The translations under genes and the position numbers were made by a program. Positions 24,841 through 37,271 of a stretch of DNA of 64,000 bases are shown here, one piece after another (the stretch's first letter is position 1; each line of letters opens with the position of its first letter). Source of the stretch: Penium margaritaceum (lineage: Eukaryota; Streptophyta; Zygnematophyceae; Desmidiales; Peniaceae); the NCBI GenBank assembly GCA_023375785.1, contig SZWC01006719.1, positions 19,359-83,358 of the forward strand, read 5' to 3'. Below the pieces are notes generated by a model, which was not told where the DNA came from, made no database searches, and saw only the letters and a program-made list of their open reading frames with translations.

Positions 24841-27800
24841 AGTGCGAGTGTAAGAGTGTGAGAGTGTGAGAGTGTGTAAGTGTGAGAGTGTGAGAGTGTG
24901 AGTTTTATAGAGAGTGAGAGTGTGAGAGTGTGATAGTGTGAGTATGAGTGTAAGAGTGTAAGAGTATGAGAGTGTGAGTGTGTGAGACTGTGAGACTGTG
25001 AGAGTGTGAGAGGGTGAGAGTTTTGGAATGAAAGAGAGAGAGAGTGTGAGAGTGTGAGAGTATGAGAGTGTGAGAGTGTGATGTGTGAGAGTTTATGAGT
25101 GTGAGAGTGTGAGATTGTGAGAGTATGAGATTGTGAGAGTGTGAGTGTGAGCTTGTGAGAATGGGACAGTTTTAGAGTGTGAGAGTGTGAGAGTGTGAGA
25201 GTGTGAGAGTGTGACAGTGTAAGAGTGAAAGTGTGTGTGAGAGTGTGAGTGTGTGAGAGTGTGAGAGTGTGAGTGTGAGTGTGAGAGTGTGAGAGTGTGG
25301 GAGTGTGGGTGCGTGAGAGTGTGAGAGTGTGAGAGTGTGAGAGTGTGTCAGTGTGAGAGTGTGAGAGTTTGGGAGTGTGAGAGTCGGAGATTGTGAGAGT
25401 GTGAGAGTGTGAGAGTGTGAGAGAGTGTGAGAGTGTGAGAGTGTGAGAGTCTGAGGGTGTTTAAGTGTGAGAGTGTGGGAGTGTAAGAGTGTGAGAATGT
25501 GAGAGTACGAGTGTGAGAGTGTGAGAGTGTGAGAGTGTGAGTGTGAGAGTGTGAGAGTGAGTGTGAGAGTGTGAGACTGGGAGAGTGTGAGAGTGTAAGA
25601 GTATGAGTGTAAGAGTGTGAGAGTGTGAGTGTGTGAGAGTGTGAGAGCGTGAGATTGTGAGAGTGTGAGATTGTGAGAGTATGAGAGTGTGAGTGTGATC
25701 GTGTGAGAGTGTGAGAGTGTGATAGTGTGAGAGTGTGAGAGTGTGAGAGTGTGATAGTGAGAGTGTGAGTGTGAGAGTGTGAGTGTGTGAGAGTGTGAGA
25801 GTTTAAGAGTGTTAGTGGGAGTGTGAGAGTGTGAGAGTGTGAGGGTGTGAGAGGGTGAGAGAATGAGAGTTTGTGAGTGTGAGTGTGAGTGTGAGAGTGT
25901 GAGAGTGTGAGAGTGTGATTGTGTGAGAGTGTCAGAGTGTTACAGTGTGAGAGTGTGAGAGTGTGGAAATTGTGAGAGTGAGAGTGTGAGATTGTGAGAG
26001 TGGGAGAGTGTGAGAGTGTGAGATTATGAGTGTGAGAGTGTGAGAGCGTGAGAGTGGGAGAGTGTAAGAGTGTGCGAGTGTGAGAGTGAGAGAGTGTGAG
26101 AGTATGAGAGTGTGAGAGTGTGAGAGTGTGAGAGTGTGCGAGTGTAAGAGTGAGAGTGTGAGAGTGTACGAGTGGGTGAGGGTGAGAGGGCAAGAGTGCG
26201 AGTGTTAGAGTGTGAGAGTGTTAGTGTGAGGATGTGAGAGTGTGAGAGGGTGAGAGTGTGAGAGTGTGAGTGTGTGAGAGTGTGAGAGTGTGAGTGTGTG
26301 AGAGTGTGAGAGTGTGAGTGTGAGAGTGTGACCATGTGAGAGTATGAGAGTGTGAGAGTTTGAGAGTGTGAGAGTGTGAGAGTGAGATTGTGAGAGTGTG
26401 ATACTGTAAGAGTGTGAGAGTGTGAGAGTGTGAGAATGTGAGTTTGAGAGTGTGAAAGTGTGAGAGTGTGAGAGTGATCGTGTGAGTGTGAGTGTGTGAG
26501 AGTGTGAGTGTTTGAGGGTGTGAGTGTGAGATTGTATGGGTGTGAGTGTGAGTGTGAGAGGGTGAAAGTGTGGGAGTCAGAGAGTGTGAGAGTGTGAGTG
26601 TGAGAGTCCTAGAGTGTGAGATTGCAAGAGAGCAAGTGCGAGAGGTCAAGAGTGCAAGAGTGCGAGAGTTGTGAGTATGAGAGTGCGAGAGTGTGAGAGT
26701 GCGAGAGTGCAAGAGTGTTAGATTGTGAGAGTTTGGGAGTGTCAAAGTGTAAGAGTGTCAAAGTTTGAGAGTGTGAGAGTGTGATAGTATGAGAGTTTGA
26801 GAGTGTGCGAGTGTGAGTGTTAGAGTGTGAGAGTGGAAGAGTGTGAGAGTGTGTGAGTGTGAGAGTGTGAGTGAGTGAGAGTGTGAGAGTGTGAGAGTGT
26901 AAGAGTGCGAGAGTGTGAGAGTGTGAGAGTGTGAGAGTGGGAGAGTGCGAGAGTGTGTGAGTGTGAGAGTGTGAGTGAGCGAGAGTGTGAGAGTGTGAGA
27001 GTGTGAGAGAGTGAGAGTGTGAGAGTGTGAGAGTGTAAGAGGGCGAGAGTGTGAGACTGTGAGAGTGTGAGCGTGTGAGAGTGTGAGCGTGCGAGAGTGC
27101 CAGAGTGCCAAAGTGTGAGATTACAAGAGAGTGAGTGTGAGAGTGCTAGAGTGCGAGAGTTTGAGAGTGCAAAGTGCGAGAGTGCGAGTGTGAGAGTGTG
27201 AGAGTGTGAGAGTGTAAGAGTCTAAGAGTGTGAGTGTGTCACAGTATGACAGTGTGAGAGTGTGAGAGTGTGAGACTGCGAAAGTGTGAGAGTGTGAGAG
27301 TGAGAGTGTGAGTGTGAGAGTGTGAGTGTGAGAGCTTAAGAGTGTGAGAGTGTGAGTGTGAGAGTGTGAGAGTGTGAGAGTGCGAGAGTGCGAGAGTGCC
27401 AGAGTGCCAAAGTGCGAGATTGCAAGAGAGCAAGTGTGAGAGTGCTAGAGTACGAGAGTGCGAGAGTGCGAGAGTGCGAGAGTGCGAGAGTGCGAGTGCA
27501 AGAGTATGAGAGTGTGAGAGTGTGAGAGTGTTAGAGTGTCAGAGTGTCAGAGTCTGAGAGTGCGAGAGGGTGAGAGTGTGAGAGTGTGAGAGTGTGAGAG
27601 TGTGAAATTGTTAGAGTCTGGGAGTGTGAGAGTGTGAGAGTGTCAGAGTGTCAGAGTGTGAGAGAGTAAGAGTTTTAGAATGTGAGAGAGATAGTGTGAG
27701 AGTGAGAGTGTGAGAGTATGAGAATGTGAGAGTGTGATGTATGAGAGTGTAAGAGTGTGAGAGTGTGAGAGGCTGAGATTGTCAGAGTGTGAGAGTGTGA

Positions 27801-30800
27801 GAGTGTGAGAGTGTGAGAGTGTGAGCATATGAGAATGCGAGAGTGTGAGAGTGCGAGAGTGTGAGAGTGTGACAGTGTGAGAGTGTGAGAGTGAGTGTGA
27901 GAGTGTGAGAGTGTGAGAGTGTGTTTGTGTGAGAGTGTGAGAGTGTTTGAGCGTGAGAGTGTGAGAGTGTAAGAGTATGAGAGTGTGAGAGTGTGAGTGT
28001 GTGAGAGTGTGAGTGTGAGGGTGTTAGAGTGTGAGAGTGTGAGAGTGTGTGAGTGTGAGAGTGTGTGAGTTTGGGATTGTGAGAGTGTGAGTGTGAGAGT
28101 GTAAAAGTGTGAGAGTTTGAGAGTGTGAGAGTATGAGAGTGTGAGAGTGTGCGAGTGTGACAGTGTGAGAGTGTGAGAGTGTGAGAGTGTGAGAGAACGA
28201 GAGTGCCAGAGTGCCAGAGTGCGAGATTGCAAAAGAGCGAGTGTGAGAGTGCTAGAGTGCGAGAGTGCTAGAGTGCCAGAATGCAAGAGTATGAGTGTGA
28301 GAGTGTGAGAGTTCGAGAGTGTGAGAGTGTGAGAGTGTCAGAATGTCAGAATGTCAAAGTGTGAGAGTGGTAGTATGAGCGTGTGAGGGGGTGAGAGTGT
28401 CAGAGTGTGAGAGTGTGAGTGTGAGAGTACGAGAGTATGAAAGTGTAAGAGTGTGAGAGTGTTAGAGTGTAAGAGTGTGAGTGTGAGATTGTAAGAGTGT
28501 AAGACTGTGAGAGTGTCGGAGTGTGAGAGAGTGTGAGAGTGTGAGAGTGTGACAGTGTGAGCGTGTTAGAGAATGAGAGTCCGGGAGTGTGAAAGTGTGA
28601 GAGTGTGAGAGCGTGATTGTGATAGTGTGATAGTGTGAGAGTGTGAGAGTATGAGAGTGTGAGAGTGTGAGAGTGTAAGAGTGTGAGTGTGAGTGTGAGA
28701 GTGTGAGAGTGTGAGAGTGAGAGTGTGAGTGTGTGCGAGCGGGAGAGTGTGAGAGTGGGAGAGTATGAGTGTGAGAGTGTGAGAGTGTGAGTGTGTGAGA
28801 GTGTGAGAGTTTGAGCGTGTGAGTGTGAGAGTGTGAGAGTGTGAGACTGTGAGAGTGTGAGAGTGTGAGTGTGAGAGTGTGAGAGTGTGAGAGTGTGGGT
28901 GTGTGAGAGTGTGAGAGTGTGAGAGTGTCAGATTGTGAGAGTGTGAGAGTGAGAGTGTGAGTGTGAGTGTTAGAGTGTGAGTGTGTGAGAGTGTAAGATT
29001 GTTAGTGGGTGTGGGAGAGTATGAAAGTGTGAGTGTGAGAGTGTGAGAGAATGAGAGTTTGTGAGTGTGAGTGTGAGTGTGAGAGTGTGAGAGTGTGATT
29101 ATGTCAGAGTGTCAGAGTGTTAGAGTGTGAGAGTGTGAGAGTGTGGAAAGTGTGAGAGTGAGAGTGAGAGTGTGAGAGTGGGAGAGTGTGAGAGTGTGAG
29201 AGTATGAGTGTGTGAGAGTGTGAGAGTGTGAGAGTGTTAGAGTGTGAGAGTGTGAGAGTGTGGAAAGTGTGAGAGTGAGAGTGAGAGTGTGAGAGTGGGA
29301 GAGTGTGAGAGTGTGAGAGTATGAGTGTGTGAGAGTGTGAGAGTGTGAGAGTGTGAGAGTGAGAGTGTGAGAGTATGAGAGTGGATGAGTGTGAGAGTGC
29401 AAGTGTGCAAGTGTTAGAGTGTGAGATTATGTGAGTGTTAGTGTGAGAGTATGAGAGTGTCAAAGTGTGAGAGTGAGAGTGTGAGAGTATGAGAGTGGAT
29501 GAGTGTGAGAGTGCAAGTGTGCAAGTGTTAGAGTGTGAGATTATGTGAGTGTTAGTGTGAGAGTATGAGAGTGTCAAAGTGTGAGTGTGAGAGTGTGAAA
29601 GTGTGAATGTGTAAGAGTGGGAGAGTGTGAGAGTGTGAGAATGTGAGAGTGGGAGTGTGTGAGAGTGTGAGAGTGTGAGTGTGAGAGTGGGAGAGTGTGA
29701 GAGTGTCATAGTGTGAGAGTGAGAGTGTGAGTGTGTGAGAGTGTGCGAGTGTGAGAGTGCAAGAGTGCCAGAGTGCTAGAGTGCGAGATTGCAAGAGAGC
29801 GAGTGCCAGAGTGCTGGAGTGCGAGAGTGCGAGAGTGCTAGAGTGCGAGAGTGCTAGAGTGCGAGTGTGAGAGTGTGAGAGTGTGAGTGTGAGAGTGTGA
29901 GAGGGTGAGAGTGTGAGACTGTGAGAGTACAAGAGTGAAAGTGTAAGAGTGTAAGAGTGTGAGAGTGTAAGAGTGTGAGTGTGAGTGTGTGAGTATAAGA
30001 GTGTGAGTGTGAGAGTGTAAGACTGTGAGAGTGTGAGAGTGTGAGAGAGTGTGAGAGAATGAGAGTGTGACAGTTCGAGGATGTTAGAGTGTCAGAGTGT
30101 TTGAGTGTGAGAGTGTGAGAGTTTGAGAGTGTGAGTGTGAGAGTGTGAGAGTGTGAGAGTTTGAGAGTGTGAGAGTATGAGAGTGTGAGAGTGTAGGAGT
30201 GTGAGTGTGAGTGTGAGAGTGTGAGAGTGGGAGAGTGTGAGAGTGTGAGAGTATGAGTGTGAGAGTGTGAGAGTATGAGTGTGTGAGAGTGTGAGAGTGT
30301 GAGAGCATGAGAGTGTGAGAGTGTGAGAGTGTGAGTGTGGGAGTGTGAGAGTGTGAGAGTGTGAGAGTGTGAGATTGTTAGAGTGTGAGAGTGTGAGAGT
30401 GTGAGAGTGAGAGTGTGAGTGTGAGTGTGAGGGTGTGAGTGTGTGAGAGTGTGAGAGTGTAAGGGTGTAATAGGGAGTGTGAGAGTGTGAGAGTGTGAGA
30501 GAATGAGAGTTTGTGAGTGTGAGTGTGAGTGTGAGAGTGTGAGAGTGTGAGTGTGAGTGTGAGGGTGTGAGTGTGTGAGAGTGTGAGAGTGTAAGGGTGT
30601 AATAGGGAGTGTGAGAGTGTGAGAGTGTGAGAGAATGAGAGTTTGTGAGTGTGAGTGTGAGTGTGAGTGTGAGAGTGTGAGAGTGTGATTGTGTCAGAGT
30701 GTCAGAGTGTTAGAGTGTGAGAGTTTGAGAGTGTGGAAAGTGTGAGAGTGATAGTGTGAGAGTGTGAGAGTGTGAGAGAATGAGAGTTTGTGAGTGTGAG

Positions 30801-31580
30801 TGTGAGTGTGAGAGTGTGAGAGTGTGATTGTGTCAGAGTGTCAGAGTGTTAGAGTGTGAGAGTTTGAGAGTGTGGAAAGTGTGAGAGTGATAGTGTGAGA
30901 GTGTGAGAGTGTGAGTATGAGTGTGGGATTGTGAAAGTGTGAGTGTTAGAGTGTGAGAGTGTAAGGGTGATCGAGTGTGAGAATGTGAGAGTATAAGAGT
31001 GTGAGAGTATGAGTGTGTGAGAGTGTGAGAGTGTGAGAGTTTGAGAGTGAGAGTGTGAGAGTGGGTGAGAATGAAAGTGAAAGAGTGCAAGTGTTAGAGT
31101 GTGAGAGTGTTTGTGTGAGGGTGTGAGAGTGTCAGAGTGTTAGAGTGTCAAAGTAGGAGAGTGTGAGTGTGAGAGTGTGAGCGTGTGAGAGTGGCAGAGT
31201 GGGAGAGTGTGAGAGTGTGAGAGTGGGAGAGTGTGGGAGTGTGAGAGCGTGAGAGTGTGAGTGTGTGAGAGTGTGAGAGTGTGAGAGTGTGATAGTGTGA
31301 GAGTGTGAAAGTGTGAGAGTGTGAGAATGTGAGAGTGTGTGAATGTGAGAGTGTGAGAGTGGGATTGTGAAAGTGTGAGACTTTGAGAGTGTGATAGTGT
31401 GAGAGTATGAGAATGTGAGTGTGAGAGTGTGAGAGTGTGAGTGTGAGAGTGTGAGAGTATGAGAGTGTGAGAGTGTGAAAGTGTGAGACTTTGAGAGTGT
31501 GATAGTGTGAGAGTATGAGAATGTGAGTGTGAGAGTGTGAGAGTGTGAGTGTGAGAGTGTGAGAGTATGAGAGTGTGAGA

Positions 31581-31723
31581 GTGTGAGAGTGATAATGTAT
31601 GTGTGAGAGTGTGAGAGTGTGAGTGTGTGAGAGTGTGAGAGTGTGAGTGTAAGTGAATGTGTGAGTGAGTGTGAGTGTGAGTGTGTGCGTGTAAGTGTGA
31701 GTGTGTAAGTTTAAGTGAGTGAG
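31581..31723 (+). repeat. Left direct-repeat flank of the 16-bp x80 array
   Basis: A 143-bp segment containing distinctive GTGAGTGTAAGTGAATGTG and GTGTGCGTGTAAGTGTGAG motifs. It recurs at 33,021-33,163 with one visible difference (T for G at 31,593) and an exact offset of 1,440 bp (180 octamers). The two copies bracket the homogeneous array between them. Confidence 0.92.
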
Positions 31724-31730
31724 AGTGTGA

Positions 31731-33010
31731 GAGTATGAGAGTGTAAGAGTATGAGAGTGTAAGAGTATGAGAGTGTAAGAGTATGAGAGTGTAAGAGTAT
31801 GAGAGTGTAAGAGTATGAGAGTGTAAGAGTATGAGAGTGTAAGAGTATGAGAGTGTAAGAGTATGAGAGTGTAAGAGTATGAGAGTGTAAGAGTATGAGA
31901 GTGTAAGAGTATGAGAGTGTAAGAGTATGAGAGTGTAAGAGTATGAGAGTGTAAGAGTATGAGAGTGTAAGAGTATGAGAGTGTAAGAGTATGAGAGTGT
32001 AAGAGTATGAGAGTGTAAGAGTATGAGAGTGTAAGAGTATGAGAGTGTAAGAGTATGAGAGTGTAAGAGTATGAGAGTGTAAGAGTATGAGAGTGTAAGA
32101 GTATGAGAGTGTAAGAGTATGAGAGTGTAAGAGTATGAGAGTGTAAGAGTATGAGAGTGTAAGAGTATGAGAGTGTAAGAGTATGAGAGTGTAAGAGTAT
32201 GAGAGTGTAAGAGTATGAGAGTGTAAGAGTATGAGAGTGTAAGAGTATGAGAGTGTAAGAGTATGAGAGTGTAAGAGTATGAGAGTGTAAGAGTATGAGA
32301 GTGTAAGAGTATGAGAGTGTAAGAGTATGAGAGTGTAAGAGTATGAGAGTGTAAGAGTATGAGAGTGTAAGAGTATGAGAGTGTAAGAGTATGAGAGTGT
32401 AAGAGTATGAGAGTGTAAGAGTATGAGAGTGTAAGAGTATGAGAGTGTAAGAGTATGAGAGTGTAAGAGTATGAGAGTGTAAGAGTATGAGAGTGTAAGA
32501 GTATGAGAGTGTAAGAGTATGAGAGTGTAAGAGTATGAGAGTGTAAGAGTATGAGAGTGTAAGAGTATGAGAGTGTAAGAGTATGAGAGTGTAAGAGTAT
32601 GAGAGTGTAAGAGTATGAGAGTGTAAGAGTATGAGAGTGTAAGAGTATGAGAGTGTAAGAGTATGAGAGTGTAAGAGTATGAGAGTGTAAGAGTATGAGA
32701 GTGTAAGAGTATGAGAGTGTAAGAGTATGAGAGTGTAAGAGTATGAGAGTGTAAGAGTATGAGAGTGTAAGAGTATGAGAGTGTAAGAGTATGAGAGTGT
32801 AAGAGTATGAGAGTGTAAGAGTATGAGAGTGTAAGAGTATGAGAGTGTAAGAGTATGAGAGTGTAAGAGTATGAGAGTGTAAGAGTATGAGAGTGTAAGA
32901 GTATGAGAGTGTAAGAGTATGAGAGTGTAAGAGTATGAGAGTGTAAGAGTATGAGAGTGTAAGAGTATGAGAGTGTAAGAGTATGAGAGTGTAAGAGTAT
33001 GAGAGTGTAA
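31731..33010 (+). repeat. 16-bp array GAGTATGAGAGTGTAA, 80 copies
   Basis: 1,280 bp composed of exactly 80 copies of an octamer dimer, GAGTATGA followed by GAGTGTAA, with no deviation that I can see. GAGTGTAA carries a TAA triplet, so unlike the rest of the arm this stretch is not open in every minus-strand frame. The homogeneity implies very recent expansion, gene conversion or an assembly construct. Confidence 0.96.
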
Positions 33011-33020
33011 GAGTGCGAGA

Positions 33021-33163
33021 GTGTGAGAGTGAGAATGTATGTGTGAGAGTGTGAGAGTGTGAGTGTGTGAGAGTGTGAGAGTGTGAGTGTAAGTGAATGT
33101 GTGAGTGAGTGTGAGTGTGAGTGTGTGCGTGTAAGTGTGAGTGTGTAAGTTTAAGTGAGTGAA
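33021..33163 (+). repeat. Right direct-repeat flank of the 16-bp x80 array
   Basis: The second copy of the 143-bp segment found at 31,581-31,723, in the same orientation and essentially identical. Satellite of the ordinary degenerate type resumes after it. Confidence 0.92.
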
Positions 33164-36100
33164 AGTGTAGGTGTGAGTGTGAGTGTGAGAGTGTGAGAGT
33201 GTGAAAGTGTGAGTGTGTGAGAGTGTGTGCGTGTGAGAGTGTGAGTGTGTGAGTGTGAGAGTGTGTGAGCGTGAGAATGTGAGAGTGTGAGAGTGTGAGT
33301 GTCAGTGTGAGAGTGTGAGAGTGTGAGCATGTGAGTGTGTGAGTGTGGGAGTGTGAGAGTGTTAGAGTATCAGTGTGAGAGTGTGAGAGTGTGAGAATGT
33401 GAGAGTGTGAGAGTGTGAGAGTGTGAGAGTGTGAGAGTGTGAGAGTGTGATAGTGTAAGAGTATGAGAGTGTGAATGTGTAAGAGTGTGAGAGTGTGAGA
33501 GTCTCAGAGTGTGAGAGTGTAAGTGTGAGAGTGTGAGAGTGTGAGATTGAGAGTGTGAGAGTGTAAGTGTGTGAGAGTGTGAGAGTGAGAGTGTGAGTGT
33601 GAGAGTGAGGGTGTGAGAGTGTGACTGTGAGAGTGTGAAAGTGTGAGAATGTGAGAGTGATGGAGTCTGAGAGTGTTCAAGTGTTCAAGTGTGAGAGTGT
33701 AAGAGTATGAGAGTGTGAGAGTGCAAGAGTGTGAGAGTGTGAGAGCGTGAGAGTGTGAGAGTGTGAGAGTGTGGGAGTGTGAGAGTGTGAGAGTGTGAGT
33801 GTGAGAGTATGAGAGTGTGCGAGTGTGAGAGTGTGAAATTGTGAGAGTGTGAGTGTGAATGTGAGAGTGTGAGAGTGTGTGAGTGTGAAAGTGTAAGAGT
33901 GTGAGAGTGTGAGAGTGTGAGAGTGAAAGTGTGAGAGTGTGAGAGTGTGAAAGTGTGAGAGTATGAGGGTGTGAGAGTGTGAGAGTATGAGTGTGAGAGT
34001 GTGAGAGTGTGAGTGTGAGAGTGTGAGAGTTTGAGAGTGTGAGAGTGTGAGAGTATGAGTGTGAGAGTGTAAGATTCTGAGAGTGTGAGAGTGTGAGAGT
34101 GTGAGAGTGTGAGAATGTGAGAGTGGGAGAGTGTGAGAGTGGGAGAGTGTAAGAGTGTGAGAGTGTGAACGTGTTAGAGTTTGAGAGTGCGAGAGTGTGA
34201 GAGTATGAGAGTGTGTCAGTGTGAAAGTGTGAGAGTGTGAGAGTGAGAGTGTGAGTTTGAATGTGTGAGAGTGTGATAGTGTGAGAGTGTTGGAGTGTGA
34301 GAGTGTGGGAGTGTAAGAGTGTGTGAGTATGAGTGTGAGTGTGTGAGAGTGTGAGAGTGGGAGTGTGAGAGTATGAGAGTGTGAGAGTGTGAGGGTGTGA
34401 GTATGAGAGTGTGAGGGTATGTGAGTGTGAGAGTGTAAGAGTGTGAGAGTGTGAGAGTGTGAAAGTGTGAGAGTGTGAGAGTGTGAAAGTGTGAGAGTAT
34501 GAGAGTGTGAGAGTGTTAGAGTGAGAGTGTGAGAGTGCAAGAGTGTGAGTGTGAGAGTGAGAGTGAGAGAGTGAGAGTGTGAGTATGAGAGTGTGAGAGT
34601 TTGAGATTGTGAGAGTGTGAGAGTAGGAGAGTGTGATAGTGTGAGAGTGTGAGAGTGTGAGTATGAGAGTGTGAGAGTGTGAGAGTGTAAGAGTGTGAGA
34701 GTATGAGAGTGTGAGAGTGTGATAGTGTGAGATTGTGAGAGTCTATGAGTGTGAGAGTGTGAGAGTGTGAGAGTGTGAGAGTGTGAGAGTGTGATAGTGT
34801 GAGAGTGTGAGAGTGTGAGAGTATGAGTGTGAGAGTGTGAGAGTGTGAGAATGTGGGAATGTGAGAGTGTGAGAGTGTGAGAGTATGAGAGTGTAAGAGT
34901 GTGAGAGTGTCAGAGTGGGAGAGTGTTAAAGTGTGAGAGTGTAAGAGTGTGAGTGTAAGGGTGTGAGAGTGTGAAAGTGTGAGTGTGAGAGTGTGAGTGT
35001 GAGTGTGAGAGTGCGAGAGTGTGAGAGTGTGAGAGTGTGAGAGTGTAAGAGTGTGAGCATGTAAGAGTGTGGAGGTGTGACAGTGTGAGAGTGTGAGAGT
35101 GGGAGAGTGTGAATGTGGGAGAGTGTAAGAGTGTGAGAGTGTGAGAGTGTGAGTGTGAGAGTGGGAGAGTGTGAGTGTGAGAGTGTGTCCGTGTGAAAGT
35201 TCGAGAGTGTGAGTGTGAGAGTGTGAGAGTGTGAGTGTCTGAGAGTGTAAGAGTGTGAGAGTGTGAGTGTGAGTGTGAGAGTGTGAGATTGTCAGAGTGG
35301 GAGAGTGTGAGAGTGTGAGAGTGTGAGAGTGTGAATGTGAGAGTGTGAGAGTGTGGGAGTGTGAGAGTGTGAGAGTGGAGAAGTGTGAGAGTGTGGGAGT
35401 GTGAGTATAAGAGTGGGAGGGTGTGAAAGCGTGAAAGTGTGAGAGTGTGAGAGTGTGAGAGTGTAAGAGTGTGAGAGTATGAGAGTGTGAGAGTGTGAGA
35501 GTGTGAGAGTGTGAATGTGAGAGTGTGAGAGTGTGGGAGTGTGAGAGTGTGAGAGTGGAGAAGTGTGAGAGTGTGGGAGTGTGAGTATAAGAGTGGGAGG
35601 GTGTGAAAGCGTGAAAGTGTGAGAGTGTGAGAGTGTGAGAGTGTAAAAGTGTGGCCGAGTGGGAGTGTGAGAGTGTGAGAGTGTAAGAGTGTGCCATTGT
35701 TGGAGCGCGAGAGTTCGAGAGTGCCAGAGTGCCGGAGTGATAGATTGGAAGAGAGCGAGTGCGAGAGTGCGAGAGTGTGAATGTGAGAGTGTGAGAGTGT
35801 GAGAGTGTGAGAGTGAGAGTGAGAGAGTGAGAGTGTGAGAGTGGGAGAGTGTGAGAGTGTGAGAGTGTGAGAGTGTGGCCGAGTGGGAGTGTGAGAGTGT
35901 GAGAGTGTAAGAGTGTGCCATTGTTGGAGCGCGAGAGTTCGAGAGTGCCAGAGTGCCGGAGTGATAGATTGGAAGAGAGCGAGTGCGAGAGTGCGAGAGT
36001 GTGAATGTGAGAGTGTGAGAGTGTGAGAGTGTGAGCGTGTGAAAATGTGAGTGTGAGAGTGTGAGAGTGTGAGTTTGAGAGTATGAGAGTGTGAGAGTGT

Positions 36101-37183
36101 GAGTGTGTGAGAGTGTGAGTGTGAAAGTGTGAGAGTGTGAGAGTGTGTGAGTTTGAGAGTATAAGAGTGTGAGAGTATAAGAGTGTGAGAGTGTGAAAGT
36201 GTGAGAGTGTGAGAGTGTGAGAGTGTGAGAGTGTGAAAGTGTGAGTTTAAGAGTGTGATAGTTTGAGTGTGAGGATGTGAAAGTGTAAGAGTGTTAGAGT
36301 GTGAGAGTGTGAGATTGTGAGACTGTGAGAGTGAGAGTTTGAGGGTGTGAGAGTGTGAGAGTATGAGTGTGAGAGTGTGAGGGTGTGAGAGGGAAAGAGT
36401 GTCAGAGTGTGAGAGTCTTAGAGTGTGAGAGTGTGAGAGTGTGAGAGTGTGAGAATGTGAGAGTATGAGAGTGTGAAAGTGTGAGTGTGAGAGTGTGAGT
36501 GTGAGAGTGTGAGTGTGTGAGAGGGTGACTATGAGAGTGTGAGAGTGTGACAATATGAGAGTGTAAGAGTGTGAGAGTGTGAGAGTGTGAGTGTGTAATT
36601 GTGACAGTGTGAGAGTGTAAGAGCGTGAGAGTGTGAGAGTATTAGAGTGTGAGAGTGTGAGAGTGTGAGAGTGTAAGAGTGTGAGAGTGTGAGAGTGTGA
36701 GAGTGTGAGATTGAGAGTGGGAGAGTGTGAGAGTTGGAGAGTGTAAGAGTGGGACAGTGTGAGAGTGTGAGAGTGAGAGTGGGAGAGTGTGAGAATGAGA
36801 GAGTGAAAGAGTGTGAGAGTGTGAGAGTGTGAGAGTGGAAAAGTGTGAGAGTTTGAGAGTGTATCAATGTGAGAGTGTGAGAGTGTGAGTGTGAGAGTGT
36901 AAGTGTGAGAGTGTGAGTGTGAGTCTGAGAGTGTGAGAGTGTGAGAGTGTGAGAGTGTGTGAGTGTGAGAGTGTGAGAGTGTGAGAGTCTGAGAGTGTGA
37001 GAGCGTGAGAGTGTGAGAGTGATAGTGTCAAAGTGTGAGAGTGTGAGAGTGTGAGAGTGTGAGTGTGAGAGTGTGAGAGTCTGAGAGTGTGAGAGTGTGA
37101 GAGTGTGATAGCGTGAAAGTGTGATAGTGTGGGAGTGTGAGAATGTGGGAGTGTGAGTGGGAGAGTGTGAGAGTGTAAGATAT

Positions 37184-37271
37184 TCAAAGGCGTGGCGACT
37201 TTAGGCCGCCGGCTTGTCCGGCGGGGTTAAAATTTAAGAGCCGCGAAATTAAAATCAAAAGCACGATAATA
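37184..37271. other. Unique spacer at the satellite orientation switch
   Basis: About 90 bp of sequence unlike the satellite: TATTCAAAGGCGTGGCG, then a GC-rich hairpin, then an AT-rich part with AAATTTAAGAG and AAATTAAAATCAAAAGC. To its left the satellite reads GAGTGTGA; to its right it reads CACACTCT. I find no other copy of this spacer in the window and no gene in it. It could be a remnant of the sequence at which an inversion or inverted duplication formed, or a genuine functional core. The sequence alone does not decide. Confidence 0.85.
37206..37224. repeat. GC hairpin in the spacer
   Basis: Perfect inverted repeat CCGCCGG-CTTGT-CCGGCGG with 7-bp arms and a 5-base loop. It is the most stable predicted hairpin in the spacer and sits close to the exact switch point between the two satellite orientations. 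Confidence 0.85.

Larger units (their letters stand above)
1166..37183 (+). repeat. Left arm of giant 8-bp satellite, GAGTGTGA on top strand
   Basis: About 36 kb of tandem octamers. The commonest unit is GAGTGTGA. Recurrent variants are GAGTGCGA, GAGTGTAA, GAGTATGA, GAGTGGGA, GAGTTTGA and the 6-bp slip GTGTGA. The top strand is almost free of cytosine apart from CpG-bearing variants and scattered substitutions. Local segmental duplications of about 100-220 bp are common, for example offset 120 at 6,945-7,186, offset 160 near 7,570-7,850, offset 126 near 12,420-12,660 and offset 224 near 35,650-36,000. Homogeneous sub-arrays are listed separately. Very long minus-strand open frames reading Leu-Thr-Leu-Ser-His-Ser-His-Thr cross the whole arm, because the octamer has no stop in any frame of that strand. 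I do not regard them as genes. Confidence 0.95.

Noticed and set aside
1189-37187. Very long minus-strand open frames (up to about 700 codons) reading Leu-Thr-Leu-Ser-His-Ser-His-Thr repeats
   Set aside because: The 8-bp unit has no stop triplet in any frame of that strand, so open frames arise automatically in three frames at once. Composition follows the DNA repeat, and no start context or domain is present.
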